The position numbers and the translations under genes were made by a program. This document shows, one piece after another, positions 52,047-64,000 of a stretch of 64,000 nucleotides of DNA; position 1 is the stretch's first letter, and every line of letters begins with the position of its first letter. The stretch covers positions 15,920,778 to 15,984,777 of the forward strand of contig NC_052510.1 in assembly GCF_014356525.2 (NCBI RefSeq). Direction: 5' to 3'. The notes under the pieces were generated by a model that ran no database searches, was not told the origin of the DNA, and was given only the letters and a program-made list of their open reading frames with translations. Source of the DNA: Nilaparvata lugens. Taxonomy: Eukaryota; Arthropoda; Insecta; Hemiptera; Delphacidae.

Positions 52047-55000
52047 AAATGTTTAAATAAGAATGGTACTTCGTGTTTCTATATTGTTTTTATTAATGAT
52101 CCAAGATGTCTGTGTTAGTTGGAATACACACATTCCTTTAAAAAACGGTCATTATTCCGTCATTTTTTTATAGTTCATTGCGTCCTTTTATAAGGCAAGA
52201 TAGTTTTCCAATATCCTGGTATGGTTCTACAATTATTATTTCCCTTCAATGTTGTACTGTACATATGATCTTCATGATTAGTAATATTGATTTCCTTTAA
52301 TAATATTTCATTCTTTGAAGAAATCATATCACACATAGTTATTATTTGTGTCCAAACAAGCATTACAACATTACATCTCTACATTTCATCATTACATAAC
52401 TTATATCCACTATGTTGTATAAAGTGTTGGAGTTTACTTTCCAAACTGTTCTGTCAATTAAACATTTTCATGATAGATTTCATACATACTTCATTTTATC
52501 ATAATATTCATTTCAATAGGTTTATTTACCCAGATTATAGAGTAGGTACCACTCATAATTTCGTATTATTTGACTCATGACGATTTTAATAATTTGTCAC
52601 ATAGGTCATGTAATACGCTGTATTAGACTCATGTAGTTTTCAACCCAATCGACATTTTTTTTGAGAGTAAATAGTTGTATAACATAATTTTATTCTATCA
52701 TTTGACTCGGTTTCAGTTATTTCCTATCCAAATAATAAATTCTTTTAATTTTTCCAAACATTCTTCTAGGACATGAACTCTTGACGTGTATGATAAATGT
52801 CGTTCATCGTGGCATTTCATGAAAAATTGAAGGTGTTCCCTGTACTTGAGACTCAACGAAGCTATCTTTACAAATTATAGAAGAAGAGAATTTCATCGCG
52901 ACTCGCTTGGAAACGGTTCGTCAATGCTTCATTTTCTATCTATTGTATTATCTCAATTGTTTCAATCGATCATCAGGGTGTAGTGTAGATGGGACTTGCT
53001 AGCTTGTAGTTGGGTTACCGTATTTTATTTTGTTGCATTTACCATGATTGGTGTAAAAACTCCACTTTGGATAATTGATCAATTCTAATGAATGAATGAT
53101 AATATATCGAACAAAATCTAGATAATATGCTATCAGCAACCCTGAAAACAGGAGGTGCTGGGTTCAATCTCTTGCTCGGTCAAATATTTTTTTTATAGGT
53201 ATAGTAGCGTTCATCGGAATCCTACCAGCTTTTCTTCCTCAAATCTGCAGTTGCAGAAGACTCTTAGGAAGTTTTTAAGCATCTTATTTAAATTGTTGTT
53301 CAATAATAATTGTTATAACTCCAATGTAGGGTTTACATTAGTATTTGATTTCATAGGAATTCGGTAAATCATTTAGAAATCCCATAAAAATGCATCACTC
53401 TTGTAAAATAACAATTGGAAAACATTTACAATACAAGGAGTATGCTTAGTTTTGCTCTCCCTGTCAGTGTTTTCTTGTAAAAATGCTAAATAAATTTGCA
53501 CGATCATGGTTCATCATAGTAATAATGTGTCTAGCCATATGAAAGTATGGCCTAGCTTCGGTCTGTCTCTGGATTGTGAGGATGAGGCTTGGGGAGGGGG
53601 GTGTAGTAAAGCATCAGAGTGTCAGATAGATGCTAGTTTAGAAACAATTTTATTTCCCAAATCATAATATTTTTCATAAACCCTCAGATTTAGATACATT
53701 TAGAACATTTTATGTTTCCCAAAATAAAACAGTTATTACAATAATTATAATAAACATTAACCTGAAAACAATAATGAGTTGATTAATACATTTCCGAAAC
53801 ATTTATACGATTATTACTACCAATACCAGATTTAAAATAGAAAACTGCAAATATATTGTGACAATATTAAAAACCGATTCATTTTTGAAAACATAACAAG
53901 GTTATAATTTGATTCCAATTTGAGTTTGTTTATCTTATCCTATAAATTAAATTTATAAATAAGTTTCACTAGGGACATTTAATAAATGTATAAAATATAA
54001 TAAAAGTGGAATTTAATTTTGTATTTTTCAGTTAATATATTGAAAAATATAGACTGTTATCAGGGTATCTTAATAGATACGATAGTTAATTATATGGATA
54101 TAGAAAGAAACTTTGTAGAATAAGAATAAAATGAGAACATAGAAATATAGAAACTTCCGGTAAGAGTAAAATAACATCTATAATAATAAAATCAATAGAC
54201 TCACTATTAAAAGCTTTAAATTCGGCATATATAAGCTCATCATTCCTTAAAAACTACTTGGACGATACTTAATACAATATTTAGTACTGTATAATTAAGG
54301 CATTACTGTGATTTAATAACTAAGCTGTGATACATTTTTACTGTATTTAATATTCAAGGCACAAAGTCTGGTGAATTAATGCTCTTTGTATTAAGGCTTC
54401 ATGTGTTCTGTTGCGTTTATATAGTATTTTATCTACTTGGAGCAATTTCAACTAATTTCAAATTGAGATTCACTTTTAAAAGTTTCATTCAGAATATTAA
54501 TTCTAATTATTCATATTGTTTTATTGAACTAGTCACAATAATTCATAAAATTTACTGTAAACGACCAATTATTGTAAAAAATTGTAAATAGATTCTTATA
54601 AAATATCTTGTATTAGTCAACATCAATTTTCCAGTAGATGGACTAAAATAATATTTGTTTTCTTTACTCCTTTTTCGATCCAGTCATAAAGTATCAATAC
54701 AATGAATTTTTAATACAAGGGAAAAGATTTTACAATATTACACTAGTTCTCCCAAAGATTTAATCTACTTGTAAAACAACTAATAAATTATTAATAAATA
54801 CGACAGAAACAAACATGTAACATCAATAAAAAACAATGATAATTATAATAACGATCCATGATATGCCAATCGAATCCTCAATTAAATACACTAAGAGAAA
54901 GATCTATAAAAACACATTCAAATAAATTATCATCTTAGGAACTGGATCGATTCACCAATTTAATTTGAACTCAGTAGATCACATCAAGATTAATAATTAT

Positions 55001-58000
55001 ATTTTTTTTAAACGATATTATAGTTATTATTCCAAGCTAATTGTTTTTATAAATTATTAATAGTGCAGATCTACAGTGTTGGTTATCTAAAACCATAATC
55101 GTTTTAGAAATTACTTTTTAAAATACTATGGCAACACTTCGGGCTCATCTTAATATCAAACATTACTAGTAATATTGAGTTTCTCAATAGGAGATTCAAC
55201 ATATTTGATGTGCTTAATCGTAAACTAAGTATGTTTAGCAACAAAAGCAACTAATTGTGATTTATGGAATACATTTGTCTGATGTATCAAGTGGCTTTCT
55301 TAAACGTTGGATTACTCGGCCATTTAAAATTACATATCAATTAGCTACTGTAATTATTTACTGACGCTGATGTCGATCTATTACATGAAAACTACCCGTT
55401 ATTATATTAGCTTGAATATAGGAACTTATAGTAAAACAACCTTTATCCAAGTAACATATTGAATTTTTATGACAATAGGCCTAATCTCAATACTTTCAAC
55501 TAATAGATATTATAAATAATATCGTATTTTGAAACAACTTCAAAATAAAATAATACAATATCACAATTCACTTCAATAACCATCACTAGTTTGAAATCTA
55601 AAAGCTACCGTATTACTAGATCAGCTACAGTATCACTATCGTTATTGAACTACATCATCTAGATCCTAAATATAATTTATTCTAAAGGCATAAATTATTA
55701 TCTATAAATGTATAAAGTTTGGTGTTACACGTTACAAACGAGATTCTCTCACTCCTTCGAGTTTCACAGACTTTGCATTCGCTAAAATTAATTTAAAAAA
55801 GTTGAGTAATTCATAGCATTTGCAAAAACCAATACTTTCATTTGTTACGAAATTATAAAATGAATAGAAATAGAACTAGAAGTATCAAAAACAGGAGTTT
55901 TAAATAAAGATTGATAGGTCTTACACTAGTTAAACTTATTCAAATTAATGATTGTGTCTATTCTAAAGCAGTTGATTCTGCTTATTTTTATGATTTATTA
56001 ACTACGATAAATTCAACCAAACATGAAAAATCTTTGTAAAATACTTAACAATGTTTTTTTTTAATTAGAAAACGTGATTCCTAATAATCTATAATATCAA
56101 ATTAGATTAAAAAGCTATAAAAATAGAGGATTGAAAAGTAATTTTTTTCTGAAAAAAATCGATTACGATTTTAAATCCTTTACTGATGATTCCTAAATGA
56201 ATTTGAGTGTATGGGTAATGAGATGATGCAAAAATGTTCGGTTTGAACGGGACTTTCTATTTAATCTTCCTGTAATGTCAATAGATGAATGAATGTATAA
56301 TCTTAAAATTGGTGTTTAATTCATACGTATGTATTTTATGTAAATCTATAGATCATATTTCAACCATTCAATGCACAATCATACAGCAAACAATTCAATT
56401 ATATAAGTTGTCAAGGCACCTCATTTTACTAGCACCGAATAAACAGTTATTCATTACACGAATGTTTGAACTTGAAAAATGCACTAGTGTGATAAAAGTG
56501 ATAGATTTCTCACTTAAGATATAAATTCATGAGGAACTGTAATATAATAAGTACTGAAATGCCATGAATAATTTCATAAGTAACTTTCAGAAAGACAAAT
56601 CACAAGTTTGAAATTAAGTACCAAATGTAATTATAAGTAAGGGGAAAACAAATACAGATTTATACTTTTTCTTAGATGGTGAACTGAATTTGGTTGCACT
56701 TTATTGGACGGTTATTCCTTATCGTTGTGGTCATGTTATGCGGACATACTGTACTTTTTTGAGAGTGCTTCGAATTACACTGCCATAAATAATAGGATAG
56801 TAAATAACTAGCCGTCTTTATTTATACACATATTTCATATGCCACATAACACATATTATACTCCTAGAGTTTAGAACTCCGATTCCTAGTATAAAATTAA
56901 TGACTGTCGATTTAGCACACATTTGATGTGAAGTGCAGTATGAAAATTCTCAACAACCGTTAACAGTTACAATAGTGGTAAACAAAATTTTATAAAGACA
57001 AATATTAGTTACTACTTGCAATAGTATTGTAAAAATGCTTAACAAAAATATTAGTTGATATGAGAGGTGTATTCAACTATTAAACATAAAATGAGTTGGT
57101 AGCCGTAGTTTAACTAGGCTATTAAAAATATATTATATCCTATTAATTTAAATGAGATTCAATTAAACCTATCTAGTTATAAAATTTGAGTTCTTAACTG
57201 CAAAATAACTCTTCAATCAACCAACCAACATAAGTCAGAAGCTGGAGTTAGACTTCCTTGTGTAACCTATTCAATTAAAGGGAATGTAATTGAACTAATA
57301 TAGATAGGAAAAAAGGTTGATTCATCAACAATACGAGCACGTGATCAGCAACAGGTAATAATGACAAAATTACATTATCTTCCTTGAAGTTGAATCGTAG
57401 CAAAAAAATATTGACTCTGTGAGGTCGAACCGGAGACCTTCAGATCCAACACGATGAATGCACAGGGTGAATTGACCATTTGATAGGACTTTTCTCATGC
57501 GTCGACTATGTTTGGTAAAATAAATAAATTAGTTCAATGATTAAAACTAGAACTGATTGATTGATAAAAAATAAAGTAATCCTATAACCATCAATGGTAA
57601 ATTCAGAATGTTAATACAAAATGTCAAGTTGATCAATTTGGATGTGATGTTGACGTGTCAAACAACATATCCCTAATTTTCCTGTACTAAAACCAGTAAT
57701 TATACAATATAGTATAATAGGGATAGTTATGAAAAATATTCATAAACATAAAAGCGAGTAAGTAGCCTTAGACTAGGGTAGGCCATTGAATGATTGATAA
57801 TACATTCCAACATGTTAAATAATAATAGGTACATGATGACAACACTAATCTCTATGAACTATCAACGATTGAACCAGTAGAACCAGTCCTCATCTAAGAA
57901 ACGAAAGCTTGAATACTAATGACTGAATGGTCTTCAATGGAGTTTAGCATCGTTGCTAGATTAGCTTTTGCTAAGTGAGGAATGCTGATAATACGAAATA

Positions 58001-58093
58001 AGCTTGGAGTGATTGAGCGAGGTGCTACGATTAATTATTGTCTTGTTGCTCGTCCTCTTCATGAGTAAGAGAAAAAGCGAACTGGTCTTGTGG
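52047..58093. other. AT-rich spacer, no recognised gene
   Basis: About 6 kb of very AT-rich DNA. ORFs here (for example 52287-52580, 54379-54591, 56285-56524) are short, low in complexity and unlike any family known to me. The part next to 58093 should include the nicotinamidase 3' UTR. A Helitron-like stretch with TGACGTGTCAAACAACATAT is at about 57580-57730 (minus orientation, cf. 44731-44953). Confidence 0.5.
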
Positions 58094-61000
58094 TCAGCCA
58101 GTCTCGTCTGGCTCGTCTCCCGATTTGAAATTGCCGCCATTTTCACAGCCTGGCACTTTGTCTCTCAGCTCGATCGCCAGTTTATAGCCGAGCTCGGGAC
58201 GTCGGTCTCTGCCCTCCACCATCGCTTTCACCTTTCAACATTCCGATGAAAAAGCTTTAAAAAATGGAGCACAAGTCTGAAGCAATGTAAATAAGAAGTT
58301 TCACATGCTCCGTCTCATAAAGCAAATGAATCTTGAATTAGAAAAATCCATTTCTGGCAGATTTTATCAATATTGAACTGTTTGAAATGTTAAAATATAT
58401 GATTTGTAATTTGCTGGAGAATAAATAATTATGCTAAAATAAGATTTGCTGGAAAAGTTTTTTTTACAATCTCATGATAAGTTATTAAGCGACTACCTAT
58501 GTTTAGAGTAGGCTAAATCAAGACAAATATATTTATGTATATTCTTCTCTGATCTAAAATTTCTTCACAAATGCTTGTAAATTACAGTATTACAACTCAT
58601 TTTATAATTGCACATATACACTCTTGATTCGGAAGGAATAGAGGCAGATAATGATTTACTGTAACAGCAAACACTAGTTTCTTGTTATCTATTAAAATAA
58701 GTGTTTGCAACTATTGAATTCCTTTTATTCAATAAAGATATCTCTTCACCTTTGCTTATAGGTAGAAGAGGGGATAATTAGTGCGATGATGAGATGATTA
58801 GGCCCAGAGTTTAGTAGGTTCATTGGGAAATGATTTACAGAATGGAGCAATGAAGCAGGAAAATGCACTCTTATAATAGACATTTAAAAAAAAATCCCCG
58901 TTTCCTTGCACCACCCATAACATGCTGTTAACTCCGAATGAGAGCACATCTTTCCAATTTAATATATAAAAATGAAGAGGTACTTTTGGATAAATGTCAT
59001 TCCATTAGAAATCAAATAGTTTTATGAATTTATTCGTGAAAATTACATTATTTAAAGTTTCTCTGCACCATTTGTTTCACAAACTGACACTTAGGGCCGG
59101 TTTCCGAGCTCGGGATTTGACTAAGTTCTAGACTTTAAACAGCTGGAGTAAGAGAATTGGCTTTCGGAAACGGGGCGTAGTCGTAGTCATTGTCAAAGTC
59201 ACGTTTGAATTAAATTTCAAGAAACTAGAAAATTGAACCAAAATAAAATAAAGAGAAAATAGTGTAAAGTTTCAGCTATTTTGAATTATTTAGAAATGTT
59301 TGATTTCGTCAAGGAAAAATGTTTCCAATTATAGAAATGAGAAAATAAAAACTGCGACTTCGCCCCGTTTTGGAAAGCTAATTTTCTGACTCCAGCTGTT
59401 TAGAGTCTAGAACTTAGCTAAATGCCGTGCTCGGAAACCGGCCCTTAGTGGACCTGGTCTCTAGCGATTAAATAGAGTTTACCTGATTTGAGTTGACAAT
59501 CACACAATGTTTTTCGGTAAGTGCATTCTTAGTTTTCTCAATGTCGAGTAGATCAACTCCTCGGCAGCAATCTTCAACTAGTACTGTTCTGTAGCCAATG
59601 TTGAGCGCATCAAGAGCTGTAGCACCTAAATAAACAATTATTAAACATACAACATCATAACAGGCAATAATCGAATACATAGTTAATGATTCTTGATAAT
59701 GGCAATAAACATAAATAAACATAGTTGTTATAGTTGAATGACTATTGAATTAACAATAATTGCATTTTTCATTGTAAATAAAAATTGGGAGGCTAATTTT
59801 CTAATTTTACGGGTTTTAATCACCATCTAGTAGGGGTTCGAATTCAATCAATCAATTTTTATTCCAATCAACACAATACAATATACATAAAAGAAATCAA
59901 ACCACAAAAAAATCACAAGCAAAAATAAAATTACAATTAAATTAAAATATTATAATTAAATCTTGTTTCAGGAAACTAGGCCTTTCTTATTCAGTTAGAA
60001 CATATCTTCAACTTATTATTCACATTCAATTGATGCTAAACTACATTTGATTTCAACAAATCACAGTACTTACTGTACTGCCAATTATAGAAAAAACATC
60101 AATGGTAAAAATAATAGAATATATTTGTTGAAAACTAAAGACATTTCAGAATTCAGATGAATATTGGTTTTGGATTATAAATATAATTCGAATTATCAAT
60201 TTTAGCTTTTATGTATTGTTATCAGCTTACAATAATGTTTGAACATTTCAGTAAACAAAATTATTTAGATAACAATTTCTCGAATATTCATGTATCCGTC
60301 CTTTGAAATTTCTCTTATACTCTAACACTAAATTAATTTTATTTATTCTTGTATTTTCTTCTGTGAGAAGTTGTGTATATTTTTGGTTTCAAAATTTTAT
60401 AAAATATCTTGATTAATTCAATGTGCAGTGATAATTGAGTGTAATATTCAACTATAGTTTGGTGTTTTAATTCTTCTAAATTCAAAATTTCCAACGTATA
60501 TAATATATATTTTTGGACGAAAATTGAACTTGAACGTTTTACAGTGGAAACGTAACCTATTTTTTCGAACATGTTATTTATTATCAAAATTTGGGAATGG
60601 AATAGTTTTGGGCCAAACCTGTTGTCCCTTCCTAATCATATTTATATAATTTGTGATTGTATCTACGAATAAATAAAAATTTGGGAATGGAATAGTTTTG
60701 GGCCAAGCCTGTTGTCCCTTCCTAATCATATTTATATAATTTGTGATTGTATCTACGAATAAATAAATAAATAATCCTTGCCCATTGAAAGGATTTCCAA
60801 ATTAATTAGGTTCATTTACATTTATATAATATCAGCATAATTCTTCTCTCTGCCAGATGGATACAGCATTAATTTGAAACTAATCATTATAATCGTAGTC
60901 TTTATTAATTATAAGCAGAGTTCATATTGTGGTTGAACTTACCAACACACACATCGTAGGCTAAGCCGCAGACATAGATGTCAGTAATGCCCCTTTCTTC

Positions 61001-63175
61001 CAATTGGTCTACTAGGTTCGTTTTTGTTATTTTCTTATTATCCCAAAATACTGAATATGAGTCAACCTCGGGATTTGTACCTTTGCATACTTTGACGGAG
61101 TTGTCCACTATCTATAACAAATGCAAATAAGACCCTTTTACAATTCTAATGAAATATCCAAATTACAAAAAATAAACAATGAATGCTTTTCACTTAATAT
61201 GTCTGTTCATAGTTTGACTTATGTTATAGCTTCCTAAGTTATGACAATATTGCAGTTCATGATAGAAGCAAGATGTCTATTGTTTAATATGGCAATCCGA
61301 TGGATGCAACATATTTTATTCTAGGGTACTTGAACCATTAAATTCTGTGAAAACAAGGTAAAATTTTCAGTATTTCTTAGAAGGCATTTTATTTTAAAAA
61401 AATTAAACCCCATCAAATAGTCCATGAAATGAGCCATGTTGACTTTTCATTCAATGATTCAATAAGATCAGTAATTTGGGAAAAATGTTGTTGCAAATAC
61501 CTTGAGATCTTTGTGAAGTTCTGCCCCCCAAGAGTCCTGCACACAGTGGCGTGGCCACAGCCTCTGATTCATCAACGGTGGACCTTCAAAGATCACTGTG
61601 TCGTACGTTTGTGCATCCTCAGCTGAAACCTAAAAATATCAATTATAAAACAATTCAGATATAACAATGACTGTTAGGTATTATAATATATATTAAAACT
61701 TGAAATGTGCAATATTCATTGTTTGAATTCCATTCAAGTTATTGAAATAGTGATTAAATAGGAAGCTTAAAATTATGTAATGATGCTATCTGGCAGAATA
61801 TTAAGACATAAAAGAGAAAATATACTCGATATATTCAACAATAGACTTTTATTATAAATTCATAATTGGTTGCATTGTTTTATTTTATAAAATCAAAATC
61901 GTATAATTCTAAAACAGACTAAACGATGTCATATCCTACACCACACGGGATTAGACAATATAATTATTATTAAACTATTTAAGGCTATAAGCAATAAGTA
62001 TTTTTCCGTAATAGTAGTGTTGATATTGTGGTTGGAAAAAATACTTGTAGTTGTCACAAATATTTGTTTATTAGAATAATGATGAACTAGGTTGGTTATT
62101 ACCGGTTCACCAATATCAATGTCCAATTAACTCATATTGATGAATAGTACACATTTTTTTATGATTGCCGTTGACGATGTGGGTTCGAGTGGGGAGATTA
62201 ATATTTTTATTGATTTGCAAATGCATAAAACAATTTAGAAATACATTCTCCTAAAAAAATATACTCAAACCTACCGCGCTAGAAGAGTGAACTTTCCGTT
62301 GCGATATGTTATCAATGAAAGATACATGATCGGTGGGGTGCCAGTCAAGCGAGTAGAAGACTGTATCAAAGTTAACTGTATCCAATAGTTTATTGATTGG
62401 TTCAATCACCTGAAATACAATCCATAAGTATTCAATGACATTTAACATTATAGAATTAGTTTATAAGAAATGCAAAGTCGAAATTTTATTTAAAACCCAG
62501 ATAGTGATTTAAAATTAATGAAATGTTACTGCAAAATTGTATGAAGGAATAAGATATCAGTTGAAACCATCATAAACCTTTCATAATTATTGATAATATC
62601 AAGATGTTAAATTCGAATTGATCATGTCAAAGTAGAAACAGAAAAAAAGTTAGATCAAGCATAGATTGTAAATAAGTTACCTCAAGAGGATTTTGTTGAG
62701 CTGAGCACCTACTTATATTCAACGTCCCTGATATGAAGTCGTTTTGAACATCAACAACCAAGAAAACACTAACTGGTCTCACAATCTGAAATTATAAATA
62801 ATTTTATATTATATTATCTATTTATGAATTTTATTTTTCATTATTCTTAGATACTCAAATATGGTACTGTATTTCTTCTACTGAGATATTAAGAATTACT
62901 TCCATTAACTTGAAATTACAGTAAAAGAGTGTGCAATTTTTTATTGTTGGTGAGATTTTTTTGAGCCCCACCTTCTGAGTGACTGACAATAGTATTGAAA
63001 AAATACAAAATGTTATGAAAAATGTGGTCAATTCTTTATTAGTTTGATTTGGGATCTTTGGTTTCTTTTGGAAATTCTACATTTTCAGTCAATGTTAACA
63101 ATTTTAGTTGAATCTTACCGTTTTAATCCAGTGATTCCAGCAAAATACAAACTCTTCTCTATCTAAAAGATCATC
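58094..63175 (-). CDS. Naam: Nicotinamidase (isochorismatase-like), N-terminus missing
   Basis: Seven exons on the minus strand: 63175-63119, 62785-62681, 62409-62275, 61629-61501, 61111-60943, 59625-59483, 58231-58094. Junctions are GT-AG and the phases agree (876 nt, 291 residues plus TGA). It hydrolyses nicotinamide to nicotinate and ammonia, the first step of the NAD salvage route of insects. Seen: DDLLDREEFVFCWNHWI (end of an EF-hand-like segment, as in the fly enzyme), LVVDVQNDFISGTL with the catalytic Asp, DWHPTDHVSF with metal ligands Asp and His, WPRHCVQDSWGAELH, KGTNPEVDSYSVFWDN with the catalytic Lys, and GLAYDVCVGATAL with the nucleophilic Cys. The tail VEGRDRRPELGYKLAIEL follows. 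About 60-70 N-terminal residues, including the first EF-hand, are not identified; they lie upstream of 63175 or beyond the window. Confidence 0.93.
59094..59444. mobile_element. GGGCCGG-family MITE, copy 2, with TTA target duplication
   Basis: TTA (59091-59093) and TTA (59445-59447) flank a 351-bp element starting GGGCCGGTTTCCGAGCTCGG and ending with its near complement. It is colinear with the copy at 44356-44708. It lies in the nicotinamidase intron between exons 59625-59483 and 58231-58094. Confidence 0.88.
60586..60772. repeat. Tandem duplication of a 90-bp unit ending in an (AATA)n tail
   Basis: AAAATTTGGGAATGGAATAG begins at 60586 and 60676. Both copies continue with GTTTTGGGCCAA, CCTGTTGTCCCTTCCTAATC and TTGTATCTACGAATAAAT; they differ by one base in GGCCAAACC/GGCCAAGCC. 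The simple AATA tail looks like the 3' end of a non-LTR element. In a nicotinamidase intron. Confidence 0.8.
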
Positions 63176-64000
63176 CTGAAATAAACAAAGAACAATAATT
63201 TTGATTACATAATTGATATTGTTTTAATGATCAATAAATCTTATCTCAACAATGAGTGTTTAAATTTTATCAGCATCAGCAAACATTTATTTCAACAAAA
63301 ATAGTTGATAATGTTGTCATTCCACTTTTAGAATATTAGAAACAAATTTGGTCAAAAGAATGCTCCGATTTATTAGCTCAATATGGAAGATCATTAATTA
63401 GATGCCCAATGCAATGGACGCATTAACTGTACTGTTCTAAAAAACTGGAATCAAGAAAGATATTGATTTGATTTCAATTACAGAGTTGATTTATTACAAT
63501 AAATTTTATGATATTAAATGAGATGACTACCAAGGTTGACGTTGACATTAATATTACTGACCAAAGGTTAGAGAATAACGTAGTTATTATTTGAATATAG
63601 CTTTTTCGTTTAATTTAATGTTTTATGGAAAATAGCTGAAAATATTTCATTTTCATGAGCTTGAGAATTTATCATTGACCAGCTCCATATTTTTTTTATA
63701 CGATTGATAAATGCTAAATAAAATTTACTTTCAATAATGAATGACAAAATATCCTAAATGTTTTAATATTCAGGGTTATTGAAGAGAGTAGTCAGAATCT
63801 CACACGAACATACCAACATCAAACCGAATTCATTCCATTGACAATTTTTTGAAACCAATTTATACTAGAATTGAGTTGAACATTGAAACGCTGACTGAAC
63901 AGTACAAAGTGGCAATGCATGTTTGTAGGAGTTGAATGAGCAGCATTCAAACATTACAAAAGCACGTTTAATGGTTGAATCGATGCGCTTAAATCGAATT

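Noticed and set aside
53135..53200. tRNA-like B box GGGTTCAATCTC (plus strand)
   Set aside because: No A box or cloverleaf recognised; too weak to call.
57420..57500. tRNA or SINE head with B-box-like GGTTCGACCTC (minus strand)
   Set aside because: No matching A box at the right distance and no stems; chance match or an old fragment.
58013..58249. Hydrophobic plus-strand ORF (possible membrane protein)
   Set aside because: The minus strand here is the last nicotinamidase exon with an exact frame and junction; the plus frame is its shadow.

Overview
The window is nuclear DNA from an animal, almost certainly an insect. Its genes are split by GT-AG introns, its long introns and spacers are AT-rich, and it is packed with arthropod-type transposons (non-LTR, BEL/Pao, Helitron, hAT, MITEs). 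The repeat style suggests a hemipteran, perhaps a planthopper, but that is an inference from general resemblance.

Layout of host genes, left to right: (1) the last exon of POLR3K (RNA polymerase III subunit RPC10), + strand, 1-173; (2) arfaptin, - strand, 13212-4829, six coding exons that sum to an exact reading frame; (3) the last exon of TIMM10B (small Tim chaperone), + strand, 25178-25387, followed 98 nt later by intronless PSTK (L-seryl-tRNA(Sec) kinase), 25486-26430; (4) STK40, a Tribbles-related pseudokinase, + strand, 31329-44122, eight coding exons with long introns full of mobile DNA; (5) nicotinamidase (Naam), - strand, 63175-58094, seven exons visible and the N-terminus missing. 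They are unrelated housekeeping or signalling genes (transcription, Golgi/membrane trafficking, mitochondrial import, selenocysteine synthesis, kinase-like scaffolding, NAD salvage) and show no shared pathway.

Mobile DNA makes up much of the rest. At 13754-19268 there is a decayed CR1-type LINE with a PHD finger and an SGNH-esterase ORF1, carrying an inserted DNA element. At about 20700-23532 there is a LINE whose visible endonuclease-RT frame is broken by one stop codon. A deleted hAT with a perfect 8-bp target duplication lies beside it (23533-24236). In an STK40 intron a full-length RTE-type LINE with an open 1007-codon frame and a 12-bp target duplication sits inside a short Helitron (34771-38604). 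Downstream of STK40 lies a BEL/Pao LTR element with several frameshifts (45440-52046). Several TIR elements with clear target duplications (8-bp or TTA), a tRNA-derived SINE and several short tandem duplications fill the introns and spacers.

The stretch 52047-58093 is AT-rich and holds no gene I can recognise. I see no sign of a new multi-gene system. The most unusual items are the nested intact RTE, the transposon that abuts an STK40 splice donor, the TIMM10B-PSTK tight pair, and a GC-rich 259-bp tandem repeat in an arfaptin intron.
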